In this document: piece by piece, positions 16,765-25,314 of the stretch
How the letters are laid out: the number at the start of each line of letters is the position of its first letter
How positions within the stretch are numbered: the first letter of the stretch is position 1
Assembly (NCBI GenBank): GCA_041481445.1
Contig: JBGPBV010000009.1
Location: 17,131-81,130 of the forward strand
From: AA29 sp041481445
GTDB taxonomy: Bacteria > Acidobacteriota > Vicinamibacteria > Fen-336
DNA length: 64,000 nucleotides
Direction of reading: 5' to 3'
Position numbers and translations under genes: made by a program
The notes under the pieces: generated by a model
What the model was told of the DNA's origin: nothing
Databases searched by the model: none
Seen by the model: only the letters and a program-made list of their open reading frames with translations

Positions 16765-16770
16765 TAAGAT
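16765..16770 (+). promoter_or_regulatory. Candidate -10 box of clpA
   Basis: TAAGAT lies 6 nt before the clpA ATG. The intervening GGATCC is too close to act as a Shine-Dalgarno sequence, so the transcript would be leaderless. Confidence 0.45.
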
Positions 16771-16776
16771 GGATCC

Positions 16777-19086
16777 ATGTTCAGCCGCACGGTGGAGCGC
16801 GTCCTCAACTCCGCGGCCCGGGAGGCCGTCTCGCGGCGGCACGCCCATCTCACCCTCGAGCACCTCCTGTTCGCGATCGTCAACGAGACGGCCGGGGACA
16901 AGATCCTCCGCGCCGCCGGCGCCGACACCGACAAGATCAAGGGCGACCTCGACACGTTCCTCGAGGAGAGCCTGGAGACGCTGCCCCTGGGCGCCAAGCG
17001 GGCGCCGGAGCAGACCCTGGCCTTCCGCCGCGTGCTGCAGACGGCGGTCCTGCACGTCCAGAGCGCGGGCAAGGCGGAGGCGGACGTGGGGGACATCCTG
17101 GCCGCCCTCCTCGCCCAGGGCCGGTCGTACGCCGTCGACCTGCTGACCGGCCAGGGCGTGAGCCGGCTGGACATCCTCAACTACATCTCGCACGGGATCT
17201 CGAAGGTGCCCGCGCCCGGCGAGGGCGACGAGGCGGCGGCGGGCGGCATCGGCGAGGAGGGCACGGCCACCGCCCGCGATCCGCTGGGCGCCTACTGCAT
17301 CAACCTGACCGAGCGCGGGCGGCAGGGCAAGCTCGACCCTCTCATCGGCCGCCTGCCCGAGCTGCAGCGCGCCCTGGAGATCCTGGCCCGGCGCCGCAAG
17401 AACAACCCCGTGTTCGTGGGGGATCCCGGCGTGGGCAAGACCGCCCTCGTGGAGGGCCTCGCCCTGCGCCTGCTCCAGGCCGACGCCCCGGAGATCCTCA
17501 AGGGGGCGGAGGTCTTCGCCCTCGACACGGGCGCCCTCCTGGCGGGCACGCGCTATCGCGGCGACTTCGAGGAGCGGTTCAAGGCGGTGCTGACCGCGCT
17601 CAAGAAGCGGCCGAAGCCGATCCTGTTCATCGACGAGATGCACACCATGGTGGGGGCGGGCGCCACCACCGGCGGCACCATGGACCTCGCCAACCTGATC
17701 AAGCCCGTCCTGACCGAGGGCGAGGTCCGCCTGGTGGGCTCGACCACCTTCGAGGAGTTCAAGCACATCGAGAAGGACCGCGCCCTGGCCCGCCGCGTCC
17801 AGAAGATCAACCTGAACGAGCCGACCCTCGAGGAGACGATCAAGATCCTGCGCGGGCTGCGCACGCGCTACGAGGAGTACCACCGCGTCTCCTACACGGA
17901 CGCGGCCCTGGAGGCGGCGGCGCGCCTGGCCCGCCGCCACCTGCGCGACCATCGCCTGCCCGACAGCGCGATCGACGTGCTCGACGAGGCGGGCGCGATG
18001 CTGCGCCTGCAGGCGGCCACCCCGGAGGAGAAGAAGACGGCGGACGTGCCGGAGGTCGAGAAGGTCGTGGCCCGCATGGCGCGCATCCCGGAGAAGCAGG
18101 CCACCGCGTCCGACAAGGAGCGGCTGCGCACGCTGGAGGAGGCGCTCCAGCGCGTGGTCTTCGGGCAGGAGCAGGCCGTCCATACCGCGGTGATGTCGAT
18201 CAAGCGCGCGCGGGCCGGCCTCGGCCACCCGGACCACCCCGCGGGCTGCTTCCTCTTCACCGGCCCCACCGGCGTGGGCAAGACCGAGCTGGCCAAGCAG
18301 CTCGCCCTGCACCTGGGCAACGAGTTCATCCGCTACGACATGAGCGAGTACGCGGAGAAGCACGCGGTGGCGCGCCTCATCGGGGCTCCCCCCGGCTACG
18401 TCGGCTTCGAGCAGGGCGGGCTCCTGGTGGACGCGGTCCGCCAGCACCCCTACAGCGTGGTGCTCCTCGACGAGATCGAGAAGGCGCATCCCGACCTCTT
18501 CAACATCCTGCTCCAGGTGATGGACCACGCGACCCTGACCGACAACACGGGACGGAAGGCCGACTTCCGTCAGGTCATCCTGATCATGACCTCCAACGCG
18601 GGGTCGCGCGAGATGAGCGCGGGCATCATCGGCTTCAGCTCGGACCGCGGGCAGGAGGCGGGCCGGCGCGGCAACAAGGCCCTGGAGCGGCTCTTCAACC
18701 CCGAGTTCCGCAACCGCCTGGACGCCATCGTGACCTTCAAGGCCCTCAACCTCGAGGTCATGGAGACGATCGTCGACAAGTTCATCCTCCAGCTCGAGGC
18801 GCAGCTCACGGAGCGGCGGGTGGCGATCACGCTGGGCCCCGCCGCGCGCGCCTACCTGGCCAAGAGGGGGTTCGATCCCATCATGGGCGCGCGGCCGCTG
18901 GCCCGCATCATCCAGACCGAGGTGCGCGATCCGCTGACGGACGAGATCCTGTTCGGACGCCTCGAGAACGGGGGGACGGTCACCATCGGGCTGGACGGGG
19001 AGAAGCTCGTCTTCACGTTCGACTCCACGCCGGCGCCCGCGGGCGCCGCCCGCGACAGCGCGCCGGAGCTCCTGCCGGAGAAGTAG
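16777..19086 (+). CDS. clpA: ATP-dependent Clp protease ATP-binding subunit ClpA
   Basis: A 769-residue AAA+ unfoldase that feeds substrates to ClpP. It has an N-terminal Clp-N repeat domain (about 1-145) that docks ClpS, AAA1 with Walker A GDPGVGKTALVEG and Walker B ILFIDEMHTMVGAG, and AAA2 with GPTGVGKTELAKQ and VVLLDEIEKAHPD. The absence of a long coiled-coil middle domain separates it from ClpB. A GIIGFSS segment in the second module corresponds to the ClpP-contacting IGF/L loop. Length matches the family. The cognate adaptor clpS is 2.4 kb upstream; clpP is not in this window. Confidence 0.96.
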   Translation: MFSRTVERVLNSAAREAVSRRHAHLTLEHLLFAIVNETAGDKILRAAGADTDKIKGDLDTFLEESLETLPLGAKRAPEQTLAFRRVLQTAVLHVQSAGKAEADVGDILAALLAQGRSYAVDLLTGQGVSRLDILNYISHGISKVPAPGEGDEAAAGGIGEEGTATARDPLGAYCINLTERGRQGKLDPLIGRLPELQRALEILARRRKNNPVFVGDPGVGKTALVEGLALRLLQADAPEILKGAEVFALDTGALLAGTRYRGDFEERFKAVLTALKKRPKPILFIDEMHTMVGAGATTGGTMDLANLIKPVLTEGEVRLVGSTTFEEFKHIEKDRALARRVQKINLNEPTLEETIKILRGLRTRYEEYHRVSYTDAALEAAARLARRHLRDHRLPDSAIDVLDEAGAMLRLQAATPEEKKTADVPEVEKVVARMARIPEKQATASDKERLRTLEEALQRVVFGQEQAVHTAVMSIKRARAGLGHPDHPAGCFLFTGPTGVGKTELAKQLALHLGNEFIRYDMSEYAEKHAVARLIGAPPGYVGFEQGGLLVDAVRQHPYSVVLLDEIEKAHPDLFNILLQVMDHATLTDNTGRKADFRQVILIMTSNAGSREMSAGIIGFSSDRGQEAGRRGNKALERLFNPEFRNRLDAIVTFKALNLEVMETIVDKFILQLEAQLTERRVAITLGPAARAYLAKRGFDPIMGARPLARIIQTEVRDPLTDEILFGRLENGGTVTIGLDGEKLVFTFDSTPAPAGAARDSAPELLPEK

Positions 19087-19100
19087 CGGCCCTGGGCCGC
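19086..19100. terminator. Short G+C hairpin between convergent genes
   Basis: GCGGCC and GGCCGC form a perfect 6-bp stem with a CTG loop directly at the clpA stop codon, between the clpA and aldehyde dehydrogenase gene ends. There is no T tract, so it is at best a weak or Rho-assisted bidirectional terminator. Confidence 0.3.
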
Positions 19101-19113
19101 GCGACGCCGGCCC

Positions 19114-20598
19114 TCACCGCCGCTCGTCCGGGGGTCGCTCGAATCGATAGGGGTACCAGTACGGCTTCTTCCCGATCACGTAGTCGAGGTGCACGTGCTT
19201 GCTGTCGCGGAAGTCGTCGAGCCCCTCGCGGCCCAGCTCGCGGCCGATCCCGCTGCGGCGCATGCCGCCGAAAGGCCCGGCGTCGTTGTCGGTGAGGGGG
19301 TCGTTGATCCAGAAGGTCCCGGCGTGGATGGCTTCCATGGCCTTCATGGCGTGCTCGAGGTTGTTCGTGTAGATCGAGGCGCCCAGGCCGAACTCGCTGC
19401 GGTCGGCGCGCGCGATGGCCTCGTCGATGTCGCGGCAGCGGACGAGGGGGGCCACGGGACCGAACGTCTCCTCGCGAAGGAGGGAGCTCTCGTCGCCCAC
19501 GTCCACGATCGCGGTGGGCTCGTAGAAGAAGCCCTTCGCGAAGCGCTCCGGCCGCCGCCCCCCCACCACCACGCGCGCTCCCGCCTTTACCGACTCCGCG
19601 ATCCTCGTCTCGACCTTCTCCCGCTGGGGGCCGCTGATCATCGGGCCGAGGTCCACGTCCGGGCCGAGGGGGTCACCCAGGCGCAGCGTCTTCGTGAAGG
19701 CCACGAACCGGTCCACGAACTCGTCGAACACCTTGCTCACCACGTAGAAACGCTCGGCGGACGTGCAGACCTGGCCCATGTTCAGGAAGCAGGCCCAGGC
19801 CGCCCCGCGCGCGGCCACGTCGAGGTCGACGCCGTCGTCGACGATGAACGGGTCGTTGCCGCCCAGCTCCAGGTGGCACTTCTTGAGCTGCTCCGCGCAG
19901 GCCACGGCCACCGAGCGGCCGGTGGCCTGGCTGCCCGTGAAGGCGACGACCTCCACCGTGCGGTGGCGGACGAGCGCGTGGCCGGCTTCCGGGCCGTAGC
20001 CGGTCACGACGTTGACCACGCCCTCCGGAAGGCCCGCGAACGCGTCCATCAGGCGCAACGTCGCCAGCGGCGTGTGCTCGCTGGGCTTGGCCACCGCGGT
20101 GTTGCCGGCGGCCAGGGCCGGGGCCAGCTTCCACGCGAGCAGGAGGAGCGGGTAGTTCCAGGGCACGATGAGCCCGGCCACGCCGTAGGGCTCCTTGAGG
20201 ACGAAGTTGAACTGGTTCCGCGCGACGGGACTGATCACCCGGCCCACGACGTCGCGTCCGATCTCCGCGTAGTAGTCGAGGCAGGCGGCGATCCAGTCCA
20301 CCTCGTCGCGGTTCTCGGGCAGGGGCTTGCCGCCTTCGCGGGTGAGGAGGATGGCGAGCCCCTCCTTGTCCTCGCGGATCCGGGCCGCCACGTGGTGCAG
20401 CTTCTCCGCGCGCTCGATCCCGGGCGTGCGCCGCCACTCGGAGAAGGCGCGGGCGGCGGCGGCCACCGCCGCCTCCACGTCGGCCGCGCTCCCCCGGGGC
20501 GCGCTGTCGATCACGTCCTCGGTCGCCGGGTTGACGACCTCGAAGACGCGCCCGTCCGCCGCCCCCACGCGCCGGCCGTCGATCCACATCAGGGCCAT
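19114..20598 (-). CDS. NAD(P)-dependent aldehyde dehydrogenase
   Basis: A 494-residue ALDH-superfamily enzyme that oxidises an aldehyde to the acid. Visible features: VPWNYPLLLLAWKLAPALAAGNT, the cofactor loop (FTGSQATGRSV), the general-base Glu in LELGGNDPF, the catalytic Cys in NMGQVCTSAERF and GPFGGMRRSGIGRE near the end. Overall it resembles betaine-aldehyde and related broad-specificity dehydrogenases. The ATG at 20598 follows GGGGGAG closely; an ATG four codons earlier has no ribosome-binding site. It lies 28 nt after the acyl-CoA synthetase gene on the same strand, so it may supply carboxylic acid for CoA activation. The substrate is not resolved. Confidence 0.93.
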   Translation of the reverse strand: MALMWIDGRRVGAADGRVFEVVNPATEDVIDSAPRGSAADVEAAVAAAARAFSEWRRTPGIERAEKLHHVAARIREDKEGLAILLTREGGKPLPENRDEVDWIAACLDYYAEIGRDVVGRVISPVARNQFNFVLKEPYGVAGLIVPWNYPLLLLAWKLAPALAAGNTAVAKPSEHTPLATLRLMDAFAGLPEGVVNVVTGYGPEAGHALVRHRTVEVVAFTGSQATGRSVAVACAEQLKKCHLELGGNDPFIVDDGVDLDVAARGAAWACFLNMGQVCTSAERFYVVSKVFDEFVDRFVAFTKTLRLGDPLGPDVDLGPMISGPQREKVETRIAESVKAGARVVVGGRRPERFAKGFFYEPTAIVDVGDESSLLREETFGPVAPLVRCRDIDEAIARADRSEFGLGASIYTNNLEHAMKAMEAIHAGTFWINDPLTDNDAGPFGGMRRSGIGRELGREGLDDFRDSKHVHLDYVIGKKPYWYPYRFERPPDERR

Positions 20599-20626
20599 GG
20601 CTCCCCCCATCGACGAGGCGCCGCGC

Positions 20627-22267
20627 TCAGGCCGTCTCCGTGCGCGCCGCGCGCTGGAGGCCCAGCTCCTCGATCGAGATCTCGCGCATCCGATATTTCT
20701 GCACCTTGCCCGTGACCGTCATGGGGAAGGCGTCCGTCATCTTCCAGTAGCGGGGGATCTTGAAGGACGCGATCTGGCCCCGGCAGAAGGCGGCCAGGTC
20801 CTCCCCCGTCGCGCGCCGCCCCTCCTTGAGCCGCACCCAGGCCATCACCTGCTCGCCGTAGGTCGGGCAGGGCACGCCGATCACCTGCACGTCGGCCACG
20901 TCCGGGTGCGCGTAGAGGAACTCCTCGACCTCGCGCGGGGAGATGTTCTCGCCCCCGCGGATGATCATGTCCTTGATGCGCCCGACGATCTTGACGTACC
21001 CGTGGTCGTCCATGGTGGCGAGGTCGCCGGTGTGCATCCAGCGGCCCTCGTCGATGCAGGCGCGGGTGGCCGCCGCGTCGTCCCAGTATCCGAGCATCAC
21101 GCTGTAGCCGCGCGTGCAGAACTCGCCGGGAGCGCCGCGCGGGACCACCGCCCCGGTGGCGGGATCCACGACCTTGATCTCGACGTGCGGGTGGACGTGC
21201 CCCACGGTGGAGACGCGGCGCTCGACGGAGTCGGTGGTCAGGCTCTGGGTCGAGACGGGCGAGGTCTCGGTCATGCCGTAGCAGATCGTGACCTCGCTCA
21301 TGTGCATGAGCGACTGCACGCGCTTCATCACCTCGATCGGGCAGGGCGAGCCCGCCATGATGCCGGTGCGCAGGGTGGAGAGGTCGAACTCGGCGAAGCG
21401 CGGGTGGTCGAGCTCGCCGAGGAACATCGTGGGCACGCCGTAGAGCGAGGTGCAGCGCTCGGCCTGGACGGCCTCCAGCACCGCCGCCGGCTCGTAGGCC
21501 TCGCCCGGGACCACGATGCAGGCGCCGTGCGTGGTGCAGGCCAGGCTGCCGAGCACCATCCCGAAGCGGTGGTAGAAGGGCACCGGGATGCACACGCGGT
21601 CTCTCTCCGTGTAGCGGAGGGCCTCGCCGATGAAGTAGCCGTTGTTGAGGACGTTGTGGTGCGAGAGCGTGGCCCCCTTGGGCAGGCCGGTGGTGCCCGA
21701 CGTGTACTGGATGTTGATGGGATCGTCGAACTGGAGGCCGGCCTCGCGCTCGGCCAGGCGGTCCTCGTCCACGTCGTCGCCCTCGGCCAGCAGCGCCGCC
21801 CAGCTCTCCTCGAGGACGAGGCTCTCCTCGAGGTCCGGGCAGCGGGGCCGCACCTCGGCGAGCAGGGCCGCGTAGTCGGTGGTGCGGAAGCCGCGGGCCA
21901 GGAGCAGCAGCCGGGTCCCGGACTGCTTCAGGACGTGCCCGAGCTCCGTGGCCTTGTAGGCGGGGTTGACGTTCACGAGGATGGCACCGATCCGCGCCGT
22001 GGCGTACTGCGCGACGACCCACTCGTAGCGGTTCGGGGCCCAGATCCCCACGCGGTCGCCCTTGCGGATGCCGTGGGCGAGCAGGCCGCGGGCGGCGCGG
22101 CCGGACTCGTCCCAGAGCCGGCGATAGGTGGCGCGGTAGCCCTGATGCCGCACCACGACCGCCTCGCTCCCGCCCACCCGCTCGACGGTGCGGCGCAGGT
22201 TGGCCCCGATCGTCTCGCCCAGCAGCGGGACGTCGCTGGCGCCGTGCGCGTACGAGGGAACGCTCAT
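20627..22267 (-). CDS. Fatty-acid-type acyl-CoA synthetase (AMP-binding)
   Basis: A 546-residue adenylate-forming enzyme that activates a carboxylic acid to its CoA thioester. Motifs include the P-loop-like YTSGTTGLPKGATLSHHN, YGMTETSPVS, HTGDLATMDDHGYVKIVGR (A5-A8 hinge) and IIRGGENISPREVEEFLY, and near the end TVTGKVQKYRMRE with the catalytic Lys. It is closest in feel to ACSF2/FadD-like medium- to long-chain synthetases. The ATG at 22267 follows the M28 peptidase stop by 22 nt; the longer frame start at 22411 overlaps that gene and is rejected. It probably works with the aldehyde dehydrogenase downstream and with acyl-CoA dehydrogenases. Confidence 0.93.
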   Translation of the reverse strand: MSVPSYAHGASDVPLLGETIGANLRRTVERVGGSEAVVVRHQGYRATYRRLWDESGRAARGLLAHGIRKGDRVGIWAPNRYEWVVAQYATARIGAILVNVNPAYKATELGHVLKQSGTRLLLLARGFRTTDYAALLAEVRPRCPDLEESLVLEESWAALLAEGDDVDEDRLAEREAGLQFDDPINIQYTSGTTGLPKGATLSHHNVLNNGYFIGEALRYTERDRVCIPVPFYHRFGMVLGSLACTTHGACIVVPGEAYEPAAVLEAVQAERCTSLYGVPTMFLGELDHPRFAEFDLSTLRTGIMAGSPCPIEVMKRVQSLMHMSEVTICYGMTETSPVSTQSLTTDSVERRVSTVGHVHPHVEIKVVDPATGAVVPRGAPGEFCTRGYSVMLGYWDDAAATRACIDEGRWMHTGDLATMDDHGYVKIVGRIKDMIIRGGENISPREVEEFLYAHPDVADVQVIGVPCPTYGEQVMAWVRLKEGRRATGEDLAAFCRGQIASFKIPRYWKMTDAFPMTVTGKVQKYRMREISIEELGLQRAARTETA

Positions 22268-22289
22268 CCCGGCCCGCTTCGACCTCACC

Positions 22290-24575
22290 TCATCGGGCGG
22301 ACACGATCGCCGTGGCCTTGTCGACGTGATCGGCATACCCGTCGAGCACCCTGGCCACGACCTTGACCTGCTCCTCCGCCTGGGTCCAGTCGCGGAGCTC
22401 GAGCGACTCACGGACGGCGGGAAGCGTCTTCACCCCGTATCCGGTGTAGAGGCCCGGCGCGTAGACCTGGTGCACGAACCAGGGGCGGCGCGGCAGTCCC
22501 TCCGCCCGCGTCAGGCTGCGCTCGGCGCTCATGAGCACGCCGTCCAACGCCTTCTGGGCCTCCGGCGACAGGGGTCCGGCGGCCAGGCGCGCCTTCCAGG
22601 CGGCGTCGAAGGCCTTGGCGCTCTCCTCCACGCGGGCCCGCGCGTTGAGGAGGGGGGCGAAGCTGATGTAGGGGACGGGCGGCTTCGGCGAGGGGAGGAC
22701 CAGCGTGAGCTTGGGGTCGGCGGCCAGCTCGAACGTGCGGTCCTTGAGCCGCCGGTTGGTCTCCTCCGTCTCGTCGCGCAGGGTGTCCGCGAGCTTGCCA
22801 ACCTCGGTCACGTAACGGCCGAGGGTGTCCGCGAAGGACGTGAACTCGAAGGGAAGGACGTCCGCCTCGGAGAGGCGGAGCACGGTGCGGCCCACGGTCT
22901 GGGCCAGGGCGATGCCGTACTCGAAGGTCGGGTCCTTGAACCGCGTGTACATGTCGAAGGAGTCGTAGATCGAATGGTACTCGCCGCCGTCGTCCTCGCC
23001 CCCGAAGCCCAGGTCGAGCGACGCGATGCCGAGGTGCTGCAGGAACGGCGTGTAGTCCGACCCCGATCCCAGGGCGGCGAGGCGCAGGTCGCGGCGGTCG
23101 CGGACCTCCTTGCGGTCCTCCGTGCGGTCCTCCGTGCGCGGATCCAGGATCAGCTGGGCCCGGCGGCGCTCGGCCACGCTCACCTTGGTCTGCGGGTCCA
23201 CCACGTCGCGCGCGACCTCGTTGACGAACTTCTCGAGGGTGTGGGAGCCCGACATGCCGAGGAAGCCGCGGCCGTTGCCGTCGGTGTTGACGTACACCGC
23301 CGCCTTCTGGCGCAGCTCGTCCGCGTGCGCCTCCGCCCATTCCGTCGAGCCGAGCAGGCCGGGCTCCTCGCCGTCCCACGCCGCGAACACGATCGTGCGT
23401 TTCGGCGTCCACCCGGCGCGATGCAGCTCGCCCATGGCCTTGGCCTCGGCCAGGAGGGCCACCTGGCCGGAGATGGGATCGTTGGCGCCGTTGACCCAGG
23501 CGTCATGGTGGTTGCCGCGGACGATCCACTCGTCCGGCCGCTCCGAACCCGCCAGGCGCGCGATGACGTCGTAGAGCGGGGCCTGGGTCCAGTTGAACGC
23601 GAGCTTGAGATGGACCTTCGCGGGCCCGGGCCCGAGGTGATAGGTCAGGGGCAGCGCGCCCCGCCAGCTCTCCGGGGCCACCGGTCCGCGCAGGGCCCGG
23701 AGGAGCGGCTGGGCGTCGGCGTAGGAGATCGGCATGACCGGGATCTTGGTCAGCGTCGGGGCCTCGGTGAGGGCCAGGCGCTTCGCCTCCGGGGTGGCGC
23801 CGACGCCCGGGGTGAGGGGATCGCCCGGGAAGAGCGGCATGTCCGCCACCGAGCCCCGCTGGGCCCCGCGCTCGTTCCGGAACGGCCCCTCCGGGTAGAC
23901 CTCGCCGCGGAAGTAGCCGTCGTCGCGGGGATCGGAGTAGATGAGGCAGCCGATCGCGCCGTGCTCGGCCGCGACCTTGGGCTTGATCCCGCGCCAGGAG
24001 CCGCCGTAGCGGGCGATGACGATCTTGCCCTTGACGTCCACGCCGTGCAGGGCCAGCTCGTCGTAGTCCTTGGGCACGCCCTGGTTGACGTAGACCAGGG
24101 GCGCGGTCACGTCCCCGTCGATGGAGTACGCGTTGTAGACAGGGAGCTGCTCGGCGGCCTGCCCGGAGGTCGCGTCTTCCTTGAGCGGGGGCTCGCTCAG
24201 GAGGGCCTGGTAGCGGGTGGGCTCCACCATCTCCAGGACGCGCGTCTTCGGGGTCGGGAACAGCACGCGGAACTCCTCGATCTTCGTGTCGTAGCCCCAC
24301 GACTTGAACAGGGAGGCCAGGAACTCCGCGTTCTCCTTGTCGTAGGGCGAGCCCACGTGATGGGGCCGGGCGGAGAGGCGGCGCATCCACTCGCGCAGGT
24401 CGTCCGCGCGGAGCGAGGCGTCGAAGCGCTGCTCGAGGGCGCGCTCGGCGCGCGCACGCTCGTCGGAGAAGCCCATCAGGGACTGATCGGCGCGTACGGC
24501 GGCGCCGAGCAGGCCGGAGCCGACGAAGACCGCGGACCCCAGCCACGCCAGCGGCGATCGACACGAAAAAGCCAT
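22290..24575 (-). CDS. Secreted M28-family peptidase, glutamate carboxypeptidase II-like
   Basis: A 761-residue secreted metallopeptidase. It has an N-terminal signal peptide (about 1-29), a PA domain inserted at about 115-255, and the M28 catalytic domain with every expected zinc residue: His and Asp in GNHHDAWVNGANDP, the Glu-Glu pair in WDGEEPGLLGS, Asp in YVNTDGNGRG and His in EYHSIYDSFD. A C-terminal TFR-dimer-like helical domain follows. Relatives remove C-terminal Glu or other residues from small peptides. GGAGG lies just before the ATG. It is part of a leftward run with the acyl-CoA synthetase and aldehyde dehydrogenase, though no functional link is apparent. Confidence 0.95.
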   Translation of the reverse strand: MAFSCRSPLAWLGSAVFVGSGLLGAAVRADQSLMGFSDERARAERALEQRFDASLRADDLREWMRRLSARPHHVGSPYDKENAEFLASLFKSWGYDTKIEEFRVLFPTPKTRVLEMVEPTRYQALLSEPPLKEDATSGQAAEQLPVYNAYSIDGDVTAPLVYVNQGVPKDYDELALHGVDVKGKIVIARYGGSWRGIKPKVAAEHGAIGCLIYSDPRDDGYFRGEVYPEGPFRNERGAQRGSVADMPLFPGDPLTPGVGATPEAKRLALTEAPTLTKIPVMPISYADAQPLLRALRGPVAPESWRGALPLTYHLGPGPAKVHLKLAFNWTQAPLYDVIARLAGSERPDEWIVRGNHHDAWVNGANDPISGQVALLAEAKAMGELHRAGWTPKRTIVFAAWDGEEPGLLGSTEWAEAHADELRQKAAVYVNTDGNGRGFLGMSGSHTLEKFVNEVARDVVDPQTKVSVAERRRAQLILDPRTEDRTEDRKEVRDRRDLRLAALGSGSDYTPFLQHLGIASLDLGFGGEDDGGEYHSIYDSFDMYTRFKDPTFEYGIALAQTVGRTVLRLSEADVLPFEFTSFADTLGRYVTEVGKLADTLRDETEETNRRLKDRTFELAADPKLTLVLPSPKPPVPYISFAPLLNARARVEESAKAFDAAWKARLAAGPLSPEAQKALDGVLMSAERSLTRAEGLPRRPWFVHQVYAPGLYTGYGVKTLPAVRESLELRDWTQAEEQVKVVARVLDGYADHVDKATAIVSAR

Positions 24576-24654
24576 GAAACCTCCGGAAGACGAGGAGACG
24601 CGACGGGCGGCGATTGTAGCGCACGCGGCCCGGGTGTGGCCGGGAAGCGGCGGT

Positions 24655-25299
24655 TCAGGGCTCCACGGGCCCGCGCAGCGGGACCGCGCGCGCCGACGTC
24701 CAGGTCACCTCGCCGTCCCCGCCGAGCACCGCGAACTGCGGCCCGTCCTCGCCGGTCACGCTCATGACCGCGCGCGGCCGGCTCTCGGCGTCGAGCATGA
24801 GGAGGGCGGGGTTCCCCCCGGGCAGCGCGCAGGAGAGCTTGGGCCGGCCCTCGGCGTCCATCAACGAGAGGTAGGGCGTGCCGTCCGGCTGGATCGAGCA
24901 GAACAGGCGCGTGTGGCCGTCGGCCTGGGCGAGGCGGAGGTGGGCGGCGCCGTCCGCCGTCACCGTCAGGAGCGCCTGCGCCGGCTTGTGGGGGCCGCCG
25001 AACAGGGTCAGGGAGGGCGTGCCGTCGTCGCCGAGGGCGAGGTGCACGCGCGGCGCGCCGGAGGCGTCGAGGAGGTCGAGGGCGGGCGAGTCGTCCGGGG
25101 AGACGTGGAGGGCCAGGCGCGGGCGTCCCGTGCTGTCCGAGACGAGGAATCCGGGCGCACCGTTGTCCGTCTGCGTCCCGAGCACGGCCCGCACCTGGTC
25201 CCGCGCGTCCAGGAGCTCGAAGCGTCGCGCGCGGACGGTGTCGAGGACCGGCCCCGCCGAGGCGTCGCCATGGCCGTTGCCGCCGTTGCCCTGCGTCAT
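24655..25299 (-). CDS. Beta-repeat protein with about eight short tandem units
   Basis: 214 residues made of repeats of roughly 22-26 residues with the pattern GxPxLxLLDAxGRPRxxLxxx (for example ALDLLDASGAPRVHLALGDD, YLSLMDAEGRPKLSCALPG, ALLMLDAESRPRAVMSVTG). Alternating hydrophobic residues suggest a beta-solenoid or propeller-like fold. There is no signal peptide, so it is predicted to be cytoplasmic. GAGAGGAAGG precedes the ATG. It starts 15 nt after the stop of the barrel protein gene, so the two are probably cotranscribed. I recognise no named family and no catalytic motif. Confidence 0.8.
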   Translation of the reverse strand: MTQGNGGNGHGDASAGPVLDTVRARRFELLDARDQVRAVLGTQTDNGAPGFLVSDSTGRPRLALHVSPDDSPALDLLDASGAPRVHLALGDDGTPSLTLFGGPHKPAQALLTVTADGAAHLRLAQADGHTRLFCSIQPDGTPYLSLMDAEGRPKLSCALPGGNPALLMLDAESRPRAVMSVTGEDGPQFAVLGGDGEVTWTSARAVPLRGPVEP

Positions 25300-25314
25300 C
25301 TGCCTTCCTCTCGG

